From positions 62,001 to 126,000 of the forward strand of contig NZ_AUXV01000007.1 of assembly GCF_001625575.1 (NCBI RefSeq): 64,000 bases of DNA. The letters run 5' to 3'. The notes below the pieces were generated by a model. The model made no database searches and was not told the origin of the DNA. It worked only from the letters and a program-made list of their open reading frames with translations. A program made the translations under genes and the position numbers. Source of the stretch: Pseudoalteromonas luteoviolacea S2607 (GTDB taxonomy: Bacteria > Pseudomonadota > Gammaproteobacteria > Enterobacterales > Alteromonadaceae). This document shows positions 32,779 to 40,753 of this stretch, one piece after another. Within the stretch, counting starts at the first letter, position 1, and every line of letters starts with the position of its first letter.

Positions 32779-35700
32779 TTATTGATTCGACACTAAATTA
32801 AGCTTAGGTTGTGGGTCAGATTGCTTATTTGAATTGGGGCTTTTAGCTTTGCCTAATTGCAACAGGCTTGGCATCAGAATAAGCGTAAATAGCGCGCTGA
32901 TAGCCATGCCTCCGACGATGACTGTCGCCAAACCTCGATAAATTTCAGATCCCACTCCCGGTACTAGAGTTAAAGGCAACATACCAAACAAGCTCGTTAA
33001 CGTACTGAGATAGACAGGTCTTGCACGCATTAGCACTGCTTGGCGCACCGCCTCTTGCCTTGCCAAGCCATTGGCTTCGGCTACTCGAGTTTGATCAACA
33101 AGTAAGATGGCATTATTGACAACTAACCCCAACAGAATGATAAAACCAATCATGGTCAGTAAGTCTAAAGACTGGAAAGTAAATAAGTTCAGTATATACA
33201 GTGCAATAACACCACCTGCTGCGGCCATAGGCATAACCATCAGTACTAATAAGCTATCTTTGGCCGATTTAAACAAGGCACTCATTAGGAGGAATAAAAT
33301 GAACAATGCCAATACAAAGTTAAGCGCCATTTCTTGAATCGCAGAATCAAGCTTTTGCGCATTTCCGGCCAAAATGACACCAGCATTGCTAGGCAGTGTT
33401 TCTTTTACTTTAGGTAGCACCTGAGAAACTAAAATTTGTTGAGCTTGCTCCAAAGTCATATTTGCTGGTGGAGTAACAACCACACTTACGGTGCGGCGTC
33501 CATTGACACGGCGTAATTGGCTTGGCCCAACTGTACGCTCAACTCGCGCAAGCTCACCAACCGTTTGAACACCCGAATCAGGAGTAACAATAGGAAGCGC
33601 CTTTAACTCTTCTGGCGAGTCCCATGATGTAGCACGCAATATCACATTCATGCGATCGTTGCCGTTAAAATATTCATTGATAAACAGGCCGCCAGTAAAT
33701 GCTTGCATTGCTTGTGAGACATCCTGTCGGGTGAGGCCTGCCTGAGTAATACGACGATCATTTGGGTGGAGCCTGAGTTCTGGCTCGGCCATATCCAGTC
33801 TCGGCTGTGGCTGAGCTGTCGCTTCTGGCATCGCGTCTTTGACAGCCGCCAGTGCTGTTTGGGCACCAACAATTAAGTCGTCCATGTTAGGGCCAGTTAA
33901 ATCGATATTAATATTGCGACCATCGCCGCCGTTGGACACTTGGATCATGGAACCTCGGAATAAAAATACCTGGGTATCTGGCAAATCTACGAGTATCTCT
34001 TCTCTTGTCACTTTCATCAGCTCTTCCACTCTTTGTGGATCGGCTGAATAGATGAAGCCGCCAGCATTAGAACCAAATACAAACTGGTTAAAACTTTTGA
34101 TGCCAGGCTGTTTTTCACCATTGTAGTAGGGCATTAGACGTGCCTTAACGCGTTTGAGTAGCTCTTCTTCCATATAGGTAATATTTGCGCCAGGCGGCGT
34201 AACGAGTGAGAAAAAGAAGCCATCGGTAGGGGCTTGTGGCATAAAGTCTGTTTTGGGCAGCATAGTTACGGTAATGAACAAAGAGCCGCCAATAAGCCCA
34301 GCGATCCAAGAGATTTGCTTTGTCCGTGTGTTAGTCAATGTCATGACCATGCCCGTGAGCTTGTGCCAGTATTGCTTATATGGGTCTTGCTTGGCTTTAC
34401 TATCAGGCAAGTAGCGATTTGCAATTGGAATGATGGTAAGTGCACTGACCAAGGATGCGATGACGGCAATAGACAAGGTTAAGGCTAAGTCTGAAAACAG
34501 CTGACCCTCAATACCCGCCATAAACATGATGGGCAAGAATATAGCAACGCTGGTCGCTGTTGAAGCGAAGAGGGCACCAGCAACTTGTGCTGCCCCTTTT
34601 AGGGCCGCTTTTGCATTATCCATTCCCTCGGTTTTAAGCCGCGCAATATTTTCTTGTACAATGATAGCGGCGTCGAGCACTAAGCCGACGGCAAAAGCAA
34701 GGCCAGCTAAGGAAATCACATTGATACTGCGGTCAAAAATATTCAGTGCTAAGAAGGCTACCATTAATGAGACCGGAATCGTGGCGGCAATAACCAGCGT
34801 GGTTTTGAGGCCCCTAAAAAACAACCAGAGGATGATACAAGACAACAACACCCCTAAACCTAGGTTACTCTTTACTAATAGTAGTGCATTTCTGATATGC
34901 ACCGACGCGTCAAAGCTCAGCTCGATAGACAGTCCAGCCTCTTTAAGCGGCCCTGCATTTAGCTCTTTGATAGCAATATTAATATTATCTAGCAGTGCCA
35001 CAGTGTTTGCGTCGTTAATTCTTGCGACACGAATGTAGTATGCTGGCTGTCCATTGCGGCCACTCATTGCAAGCCGATCACTAAATGTTTCCTCAACAGT
35101 AGCGATATCACCCAAGTAAATCGGTCGTTCATTTGAGTAGCCAATGCGCATTTGAAGCATGTCTTGCAGGTCGTACTGGCCAGTAAAGCGGACCGTATAT
35201 TGCCGACGACCAACATTTGCAAGCCCTGCAGAGGTGTCCCGAGAGGCTTGTAAGGTGCGACGGATCTGGTTGAGGCTGATCCCCAATGCTGCTGCTTTGT
35301 GTGGATCGAACGTGATACGCAGTTCTCTTGAGCGTTCACTGGCAAGATCGACACGCGAAATACCAGGAATTTGCGCCAAGCGAGGTTCGACAATTTCTTC
35401 AATATGTTTTTGGTATTGGGCCATATCAAAACTGAGACCGTCATCGCCAGCATCAAGCGGCAAGACCAGCAGCGTCGCTGCTTGACCTGCCGAACCACCA
35501 AAGTTTCCGCCAGCGGATACCACGGGATCGATAGCATCTAAAGGTAGGGGAGGAGCTTGATTAAGATTAGTCAATACATCCAGCATGGCTTGCTGCATAT
35601 CTGTACCAATGGCAAAAGTCAGTGTAATAAATCCATTACCGCGATTAATCGTGGTGTCAACTTGGAGTGCGCCAGGGGTGTTTTTAACGGCATTCTCAAG

Positions 35701-35898
35701 GGGCTCAAGGATAACAGACTCAACTTCTTCAGGTGCAGCTTGTCTCCAACCTGAAAAAATAGTGATTTGTGGTTGTTCTATATCGGGTGTGAGTTGTATC
35801 GGGAGTTTAAAAATACTGATTAATCCAAACACCATAACCAGTACCAGTAGGACAATAACACTGGCTGGGTTTTTTAGTGAACTGCGCGTTAAATTCAT
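32779..35898 (-). CDS. RND efflux pump, inner-membrane permease
   Basis: 1039 residues from ATG 35898, chosen because GGAAG lies five bases ahead and because the usual N-terminus (MNLTRSSLKNPASVIVLLVLVMVFGLISIFKLPIQLTPDIEQPQI) starts there; the longer frame adds a hydrophobic non-family stretch. Twelve membrane helices with the large periplasmic loops of the HAE1/AcrB group. Proton-relay segment VISLAGLAFAVGLVLDAAIIVQENIARL, with an Asp in TM4. It exports drugs, dyes, detergents or metabolites. Pairs with the adaptor. A TGACCA-AAA-TGGTCA palindrome 267 bp ahead of the start may be an operator. Confidence 0.93.
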   Translation of the reverse strand: MNLTRSSLKNPASVIVLLVLVMVFGLISIFKLPIQLTPDIEQPQITIFSGWRQAAPEEVESVILEPLENAVKNTPGALQVDTTINRGNGFITLTFAIGTDMQQAMLDVLTNLNQAPPLPLDAIDPVVSAGGNFGGSAGQAATLLVLPLDAGDDGLSFDMAQYQKHIEEIVEPRLAQIPGISRVDLASERSRELRITFDPHKAAALGISLNQIRRTLQASRDTSAGLANVGRRQYTVRFTGQYDLQDMLQMRIGYSNERPIYLGDIATVEETFSDRLAMSGRNGQPAYYIRVARINDANTVALLDNINIAIKELNAGPLKEAGLSIELSFDASVHIRNALLLVKSNLGLGVLLSCIILWLFFRGLKTTLVIAATIPVSLMVAFLALNIFDRSINVISLAGLAFAVGLVLDAAIIVQENIARLKTEGMDNAKAALKGAAQVAGALFASTATSVAIFLPIMFMAGIEGQLFSDLALTLSIAVIASLVSALTIIPIANRYLPDSKAKQDPYKQYWHKLTGMVMTLTNTRTKQISWIAGLIGGSLFITVTMLPKTDFMPQAPTDGFFFSLVTPPGANITYMEEELLKRVKARLMPYYNGEKQPGIKSFNQFVFGSNAGGFIYSADPQRVEELMKVTREEILVDLPDTQVFLFRGSMIQVSNGGDGRNINIDLTGPNMDDLIVGAQTALAAVKDAMPEATAQPQPRLDMAEPELRLHPNDRRITQAGLTRQDVSQAMQAFTGGLFINEYFNGNDRMNVILRATSWDSPEELKALPIVTPDSGVQTVGELARVERTVGPSQLRRVNGRRTVSVVVTPPANMTLEQAQQILVSQVLPKVKETLPSNAGVILAGNAQKLDSAIQEMALNFVLALFILFLLMSALFKSAKDSLLVLMVMPMAAAGGVIALYILNLFTFQSLDLLTMIGFIILLGLVVNNAILLVDQTRVAEANGLARQEAVRQAVLMRARPVYLSTLTSLFGMLPLTLVPGVGSEIYRGLATVIVGGMAISALFTLILMPSLLQLGKAKSPNSNKQSDPQPKLNLVSNQ

Positions 35899-36483
35899 GA
35901 CAACTTCCAAGTTTAACAGTACTAGTTGCAGTTTAACGATTAGGTGAAAAACTGCTAGCACCAAAAATGAACAGATAACTCAAAATCGCGATAAATGAAC
36001 ACTTTTCTAAGTTCATTTGCACCTCCGTAATAACTTGTAACGATTTTGCAGATTTTGAAATATTACCGTATCATTTGCCGGCGAAAAATTAATCGCAAAA
36101 TAGAGAGGTTTTAGCCTTTTCTAACCCTGTATCCATATTAGAAAATTAATATTGGACGATGCGTTGACCAAAATGGTCACTAATTCGTCAGCCTAGAGTT
36201 TTAGCTGGATGATAAATAAATTCATATTGCTGACATCAATCGGACATTAAATTGACGCGTACTTGATATAGGTTAAAAATGCTAGGATCTCTTAAAGTTT
36301 AACTGTATATGGTCTATTTGCTGGATTAAAATCCGAGCAGAAAAATGGAAATATCATCCTGAAACTATGAATAATTCGTTTCATTACATACGTGCTATTG
36401 AGGTAATACGTTATGGATGAGCTTGTTTATGGACAAACGACATAGCACCTGAAATTTGAAGTTTAATAGAAAGGAGTATCGAA
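35899..36483. other. Divergent intergenic region upstream of RND pump
   Basis: 585 bp, AT-rich. It holds the palindrome listed at 36165-36179 and promoters for the pump (minus) and the duplicated-domain gene (plus). A short frame of 17 codons at 36367 has no ribosome-binding site and is not called. Confidence 0.5.
36165..36179. promoter_or_regulatory. Operator-like palindrome TGACCA-AAA-TGGTCA
   Basis: Perfect 15-bp palindrome with 6-bp arms in the 585-bp region between the RND pump and the duplicated-domain gene. Possible regulator site; no cognate regulator gene is adjacent. Confidence 0.4.
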
Positions 36484-36942
36484 ATGTTTGTCGCCTTAAA
36501 ATGGGATCATCAAATAGGTGCCCATTTTGTATCTTGGATTGTAGTTGAGTGCTCGGCAATAAGAGATAAATTTGGTTTGCCTCAGGCGCTGCCGCCACGC
36601 CGAGATGTTGCATATTTTGTCAATCCCCAAACTGCAGAACGAGATGCAAAGGCATTTGCGGATCACAAAAATGGTGTAGCGAGCGTGTCTTGTGAGCAGG
36701 ATTATTCCCCCTACTTATCTGATCATCACGGCTTTGTGCATTATCAATGGGATCATACGTACCTTGAAGAGCTGGTGAAGCATGCCGTTTTGTATTGGGA
36801 AGACGGCCAGCATATTGAATCGCAGCCAGTTCGCAATGACGTTGCTTACTTTGTTTGTCCTGAAGAATCAGAGTCTGATAGTCGATTTTTTGCTCAGTAT
36901 AAGCTTTTGATTGACGGTCAATATATACTGCATAGCGCATGA
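36484..36942 (+). CDS. Unrecognised small protein built from two internal repeats
   Basis: 152 residues. The two halves are related: WDH at 7-9 and 89-91, and RRDVAYFVNP...ERDAKAFADHK (about 39-62) against RNDVAYFVCP...ESDSRFFAQYK (about 117-140). The repeat unit is roughly 80 residues, so the gene looks like a fused duplication. No signal peptide or membrane segment; acidic and His/Trp-rich. A good Shine-Dalgarno (AAAGGAG) precedes the ATG. Convergent with the NLP gene across a strong hairpin. No family recognised and no function can be stated. Confidence 0.72.
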   Translation: MFVALKWDHQIGAHFVSWIVVECSAIRDKFGLPQALPPRRDVAYFVNPQTAERDAKAFADHKNGVASVSCEQDYSPYLSDHHGFVHYQWDHTYLEELVKHAVLYWEDGQHIESQPVRNDVAYFVCPEESESDSRFFAQYKLLIDGQYILHSA

Positions 36943-36947
36943 TCACT

Positions 36948-36974
36948 AGGAAGGGTCTCAATGAGACCCTTCCT
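36948..36974. terminator. Strong bidirectional hairpin between convergent genes
   Basis: AGGAAGGGTCTCA and TGAGACCCTTCCT are perfect inverted copies separated by one base (effective 10-bp GC-rich stem with a 7-base loop), just after the stops of both convergent genes. No U-tract. Confidence 0.65.
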
Positions 36975-36978
36975 AAGC

Positions 36979-37773
36979 TTATTGTGCAGCGATTACGTCA
37001 GCGTTAGAGAAGGTCGGAAAGTTAGTTGGCTTAAACCTGTTTAGGTTGTGTAAAAAGCGGCTATCTTTGACTGGCAATGTCGCTGAGCCATAATCATATT
37101 GATTGAGCTTAGCTCTAAGCGTTTGATTACTTACTCCATCCCCTTGCATTGTGTACCAACTAATAATGTTTGGTGTGACAAAGCGGTTATAGCTGTTTTC
37201 AGCGACTTCATTAGACTTGGCAAACCTAAAAGCATGAGTGAGTATGCCATCTTTGTGGTAGACAATTTTTAGGTGGCCATTCTCAAAAGGCAGCTCACTG
37301 GCTGGTTTGGTATAAAGATCACCGTGTGCGCTGTAACTACCATGTGTCACAATTCCATCTTTTGTCCACACTGCCGCGTATTCCCAGTCGTGCCTATGGC
37401 CTCCGCCAAAATATGGGAAAACTTGGTCTTTTTTGAAATACATGGCGTAAAAGTGCCCACAGTACAAGCCTGTTTCTACATTTTTACACGCGTAGCGATG
37501 GACCGTATTTGACGTGTTTAAAAATTGATTGTCACGGCAACTACCGCCCAATGAGCCAGAGGTTTTAAGGCCTGAGTTTTGAAGGCCTGTGCGACTTATA
37601 CCTGCACTCGGTAAACAGCCATCGGTATCAAAATCAAAGACCGGCTCTGTGCCGTTTATCACATAACTTGGCGGAAGCGCTTCATCCAGTGCTGCAAAAT
37701 TGTTCGCGGTTGCTGATGTACTTAATAAAGTAAGGGGCAAAGCTAGGCACAGAAGTGCCTTTGTATTTCTCAT
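36979..37773 (-). CDS. NLP (necrosis- and ethylene-inducing peptide-like) secreted protein
   Basis: 264 residues from ATG 37773, with AAGGA seven bases ahead; the frame's longer start lacks this. A signal peptide (1-23, ...STSATA). The family signature GHRHDWE is exact at 125-131; the His, Asp and Glu bind the metal needed for attack on glycosylinositol-phosphorylceramide of plants. Around it are CGHFYAMYFKKDQ and YAAVWTKDGIVTHGSYSAHGDLYTK, all typical. Cys at 53, 79, 96 and 105 may pair. NLPs are known from oomycetes, fungi and some bacteria, including marine ones; in a marine gammaproteobacterium it could act on algae or other eukaryotes. Stand-alone gene. Confidence 0.9.
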   Translation of the reverse strand: MRNTKALLCLALPLTLLSTSATANNFAALDEALPPSYVINGTEPVFDFDTDGCLPSAGISRTGLQNSGLKTSGSLGGSCRDNQFLNTSNTVHRYACKNVETGLYCGHFYAMYFKKDQVFPYFGGGHRHDWEYAAVWTKDGIVTHGSYSAHGDLYTKPASELPFENGHLKIVYHKDGILTHAFRFAKSNEVAENSYNRFVTPNIISWYTMQGDGVSNQTLRAKLNQYDYGSATLPVKDSRFLHNLNRFKPTNFPTFSNADVIAAQ

Positions 37774-37913
37774 AATTATCCTTATTGTCATAAAGGTATA
37801 CACATTTCAGAGATGCTTTCACAATGAGTATTGCATTGCTGCTCATTGTAAAAACACGGAAAAAATGCACGATAGAGAAATACTATGACATATTTGTATT
37901 GTAAATGTTAAAT

Positions 37914-38084
37914 TTAAGTTTTTTGCTCTAATTGAATTTTGTTTGAAAAGTCTTGTTTGACGATTTCCAGTGCTTTTAATACATCTTCAGGGACAACTTC
38001 ATTTTGTTCAAGCAACATAATCAAGTCTACCGCGAGCTTAACATGTTGCGGTGCATCATCTAGAGGGGAAGTCTTTTTATTCAT
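37914..38084 (-). CDS. YbaM-like small protein (DUF2496 family)
   Basis: 56 residues, read by hand: MNKKTSPLDDAPQHVKLAVDL then IMLLEQNEVVPEDVLKALEIVKQDF. This matches the short family of E. coli YbaM (NAPDDVKLAVDLI-LLE-N pattern). In E. coli ybaM lies next to priC, and priC is 1.3 kb away here, so this is a conserved neighbourhood. The start codon overlaps the stop of the ComFB-like gene by 8 bases. Function of the family is unknown. Confidence 0.8.
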   Translation of the reverse strand: MNKKTSPLDDAPQHVKLAVDLIMLLEQNEVVPEDVLKALEIVKQDFSNKIQLEQKT

Positions 38085-38352
38085 TACTAAACTGTTTCTT
38101 TTTGGCTACTTGCTTAATGGCAACCTCAATGGCGACATCGACGCGTTCTTCCATTTGCTGGCGTTCGGATTGCGGTAAATAAAATTCCATATCCACATCA
38201 TAGCGAATATATCGAGCTGGAAGTTGATTTAGGACTGTACAGCAAAAATCAGCCATAACATTTTCGTCGTACATTTCATGTAACTTTCGCTCTACAATTT
38301 TTTCGAGCATAACTTTCTCATAGTAGTTATGCAAATCATCATGTAGTTTCAT
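38077..38352 (-). CDS. ComFB-like late-competence family protein
   Basis: 91 residues. The pattern LHNYYEKVMLEKIVE...DFCCTVLNQLPARYI is the ComFB signature, in which a Cys-containing segment precedes ALN-LPP-Y. Here the Cys pair is adjacent (CC) instead of the usual CxxC plus later Cys, so zinc binding may be lost. The family is named for a Bacillus competence operon, and in other bacteria it occurs singly with unknown function. It is followed by the YbaM-like gene in an 8-bp overlap. 118 bp after the deacetylase-like gene. Confidence 0.75.
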   Translation of the reverse strand: MKLHDDLHNYYEKVMLEKIVERKLHEMYDENVMADFCCTVLNQLPARYIRYDVDMEFYLPQSERQQMEERVDVAIEVAIKQVAKKKQFSNE

Positions 38353-38470
38353 GGCGTTATCTCTAACAGTAGGTCTTTTAAGTTTACAACATAAAGTCTC
38401 GGTGTGCGACTTACTATAAAAGCAAAATCTCGACAGTGTGCTAAAGAGAGTGAGGGTACGTTGGGTTACG

Positions 38471-39373
38471 CTACTTTAAAAAATTAGAGTGTAAAAGAGC
38501 GTGAAAGAGCTGCGCGTGGACATTAACTAAGCGGTGTAAATTTCTTTGATATCCGCCCCCAAGTGCGCACATCAACGGAGTACATTGTTGATGACAATAG
38601 TTGAGAATAAGCTCTTCTCTACGAAGAACCCCTTCAAGTGAAACGGCAAAATTTCCCAGCTCATCGAGCGCGAATATATCCGCGCCTGCGTTGTAGAGGA
38701 TGATATCTGGATTGTGCAAGCGCGTGCACAGAGATAGTGCCTGCTCTAAAGTATCGATGTACTGGTCGTCTTGAGTATCTCTGGGTAATGCGAAATCATA
38801 ATCAGAGTGCTCTTTCAATCTAGGAAAGTTTTGCTCACAGTGAATTGAGCAGGTGATTATATCCGGGCGATCCTTCAAGATGGCGGCGGTACCATCACCT
38901 TGATGTACATCACAATCAAGGATTAATACCGTTTCGGCTTTTCCAGACTCAATCAAGTCGCAAGCGGCGATGGCTAAATCATTAAAGATACAAAAGCCAG
39001 TGGCTTTATCTGCGTAAGCATGGTGATAACCGCCAGACAAGTTTGCCGCAAAACCTTGTTCAAGCGCTACGTGGGCAGCGTGGATACTTGCACCGACTGA
39101 AAGTAGGGTACGTTCGACGAGGTTTTCGGACCAAGGAAACCCCATACGCTTTATGTCCGATGTCGGCATTTTACCTTGGCAAAATGAAGCGACATAATCA
39201 GGGGAGTGGCATAAACTAAGCTGTACAAACGAAGCTTTGTTATGGTTGACTAAAATATGTTGAGCTAACCCTATATTATCGAGTAGTTTTTTGAGCTCGG
39301 CGTATTTCAGAATAGGAAAGCGATGTCGTGCTGGGAGCTCAAGGTCACTATAGATAGGGTTGTAGTACAACAT
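38471..39373 (-). CDS. Histone-deacetylase-like zinc hydrolase
   Basis: 300 residues. Fold motifs: the GGYHHAYADKATGFCIFNDLAIAA segment with catalytic HH at 117-118, metal-binding DCDVHQGDGT at 153-162 (D155 and H157), and NAGADIF with the third ligand Asp. Bacterial members deacetylate acetylpolyamines, acetoin or acyl-lysine; substrate unknown. It begins one base after the priC stop and is probably in the dinG-TSUP-priC transcript. Together with the Sir2-like protein, it is the second deacylase type in the window. Confidence 0.88.
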   Translation of the reverse strand: MLYYNPIYSDLELPARHRFPILKYAELKKLLDNIGLAQHILVNHNKASFVQLSLCHSPDYVASFCQGKMPTSDIKRMGFPWSENLVERTLLSVGASIHAAHVALEQGFAANLSGGYHHAYADKATGFCIFNDLAIAACDLIESGKAETVLILDCDVHQGDGTAAILKDRPDIITCSIHCEQNFPRLKEHSDYDFALPRDTQDDQYIDTLEQALSLCTRLHNPDIILYNAGADIFALDELGNFAVSLEGVLRREELILNYCHQQCTPLMCALGGGYQRNLHRLVNVHAQLFHALLHSNFLK

Positions 39374-39374
39374 A

Positions 39375-39974
39375 CTATCGGTTGCCTTGTTTTTCCAAAA
39401 GCTGGATCTTTTCCTCTGTGGCTGAAATAGCCTTGCGACAGCGACCTAACCGAGTGTGCAGAGCGAGTATTTCTGCATTTAGTTGCGCATTTTTTTCTGC
39501 GTCCGCGCCATCTAGTTGGGATTTGCGAATATCGATCATTTCTTGCAAGCGCCTCTCGAATTCATGATTTTGCGAGAGTTCTTGATACAGCTCGTGGGAA
39601 GATTGCATGATGCGCTGTACGGCTTTGCGATAAACCTTGGCTTTTTTAGGTATATTAAGCTTGTTCTCTTTTGCCCAAACAGGGGTTGATTTAAGTACTT
39701 TAATTACCGCTTGCATTTGCTCCCCAACTTGCTCAACAGCAAACTGGTAAGCATGGCGGTTTTGTTCAGGCGGTAAGTTTTTTAACGCTGTTTGTATTTC
39801 TTCCACATAGTCTGCTAATAGTAAGCTTTTGGTATGGAAGAGATGGCTGTCGAACAAGCTGGGTTGATTTTGAATATAGCGATTTTTGTCAAACCATTTA
39901 GCATTGTCAAACTGAGCTGCTTGCGTCGCTAACTGTTCGAGCTTATTTTTGAGCTTGAGAAAAGCTTGATTCAT
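39375..39974 (-). CDS. priC: Primosomal replication protein PriC
   Basis: 199 residues. Two helical halves with Lys/Arg/Gln-rich coiled-coil tendency; LKNKLEQLATQAAQFD near the start, FDSHLFHTK, and RIMQSSHELYQELSQNHEFERRLQEMIDIRK late, all typical for the PriC family. It restarts stalled replication forks by binding ssDNA-fork structures and helping load DnaB. The link to the YbaM-like gene supports it. Overlaps the TSUP gene by 4 bp and leads to the deacetylase-like gene by one base. Confidence 0.85.
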   Translation of the reverse strand: MNQAFLKLKNKLEQLATQAAQFDNAKWFDKNRYIQNQPSLFDSHLFHTKSLLLADYVEEIQTALKNLPPEQNRHAYQFAVEQVGEQMQAVIKVLKSTPVWAKENKLNIPKKAKVYRKAVQRIMQSSHELYQELSQNHEFERRLQEMIDIRKSQLDGADAEKNAQLNAEILALHTRLGRCRKAISATEEKIQLLEKQGNR

Positions 39975-40750
39975 GCAACATATGCCTCAAAAATGAGTTT
40001 GCCCGCTAACAGAATCACCACAGTGTTAAATATGGGTTTTATTAGCTTATTACCAAACTTTATCGCTGAATGTGCACCGATCCAAGCCCCTAACATTAAA
40101 AACGCCCCCATCGTAATGCCCAGCAAAAAGTTCACATGGCCAAGTGCGACAAAAGTAATGAGTGAAATGAAGTTAGAGATAAAATTCATAGAGCGGGCCA
40201 AACCGCAATTGAGCAACAAACTCATTTTGTAGAGCAAGCTATTGGAGGCCGTCCAAAAAGTGCCGGTGCCAGGGCCTGCTAATCCATCAAAAAAACCTAA
40301 TGAGAGGCCTTGCAACCACTGTTTTACCTTAAGCATTTTGGTTTTTTCGGGCAGGGTGTGGTGTTCTGTTTTGCTTAAGCTACCAAATAAGCTGTATAGC
40401 GCCACCATAATAATGATGACGGGCAGTAATTTGTTAAGAAATTCGATACTCAGCTTGTCTACAAGTAATGTGCCTAAGAGCGCACCGATGGCTGTCGCTA
40501 AGGTCGATGCGGCCCAAAACCGAGGGTTAAACAGCTGCTTTTTATAATAAGTAAAGCTTGCGGTTAATGAGCCAAAGCTTGCAGCTAGCTTATTGGTACC
40601 TAAAGTCACATGGGGAGGCAGTCCAGCAGTTAGTAAAGCGGGTACGGTCAACATACCACCGCCACCTGCGACAGCATCAATAAAGCCAGCGGCTAAAGCG
40701 ACTGCACATAAAAGTGCCCAAGTAAGCGGATCAAAAGCGAGTTCAAGCAT
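39971..40750 (-). CDS. TSUP-family membrane transporter (TauE/SafE)
   Basis: 259 residues, eight membrane segments, TauE/SafE type: AAGFIDAVAGGGGMLTVPALLTAGLPPHVTLGTNKLAASFGSLTA in half one and GFFDGLAGPGTGTFW in half two are the two hallmark loops. It moves sulfite, sulfonate or other organic anions, probably by export; substrate cannot be told. It starts three bases after the dinG stop and overlaps priC by 4 bp, so it is read through in the same transcript, an unusual partner for replication genes. Confidence 0.9.
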   Translation of the reverse strand: MLELAFDPLTWALLCAVALAAGFIDAVAGGGGMLTVPALLTAGLPPHVTLGTNKLAASFGSLTASFTYYKKQLFNPRFWAASTLATAIGALLGTLLVDKLSIEFLNKLLPVIIIMVALYSLFGSLSKTEHHTLPEKTKMLKVKQWLQGLSLGFFDGLAGPGTGTFWTASNSLLYKMSLLLNCGLARSMNFISNFISLITFVALGHVNFLLGITMGAFLMLGAWIGAHSAIKFGNKLIKPIFNTVVILLAGKLIFEAYVA

Positions 40751-40753
40751 TTA

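Noticed and set aside
36367-36420. 17-codon leader frame upstream of the duplicated-domain gene
   Set aside because: No ribosome-binding site and no obvious regulatory role.
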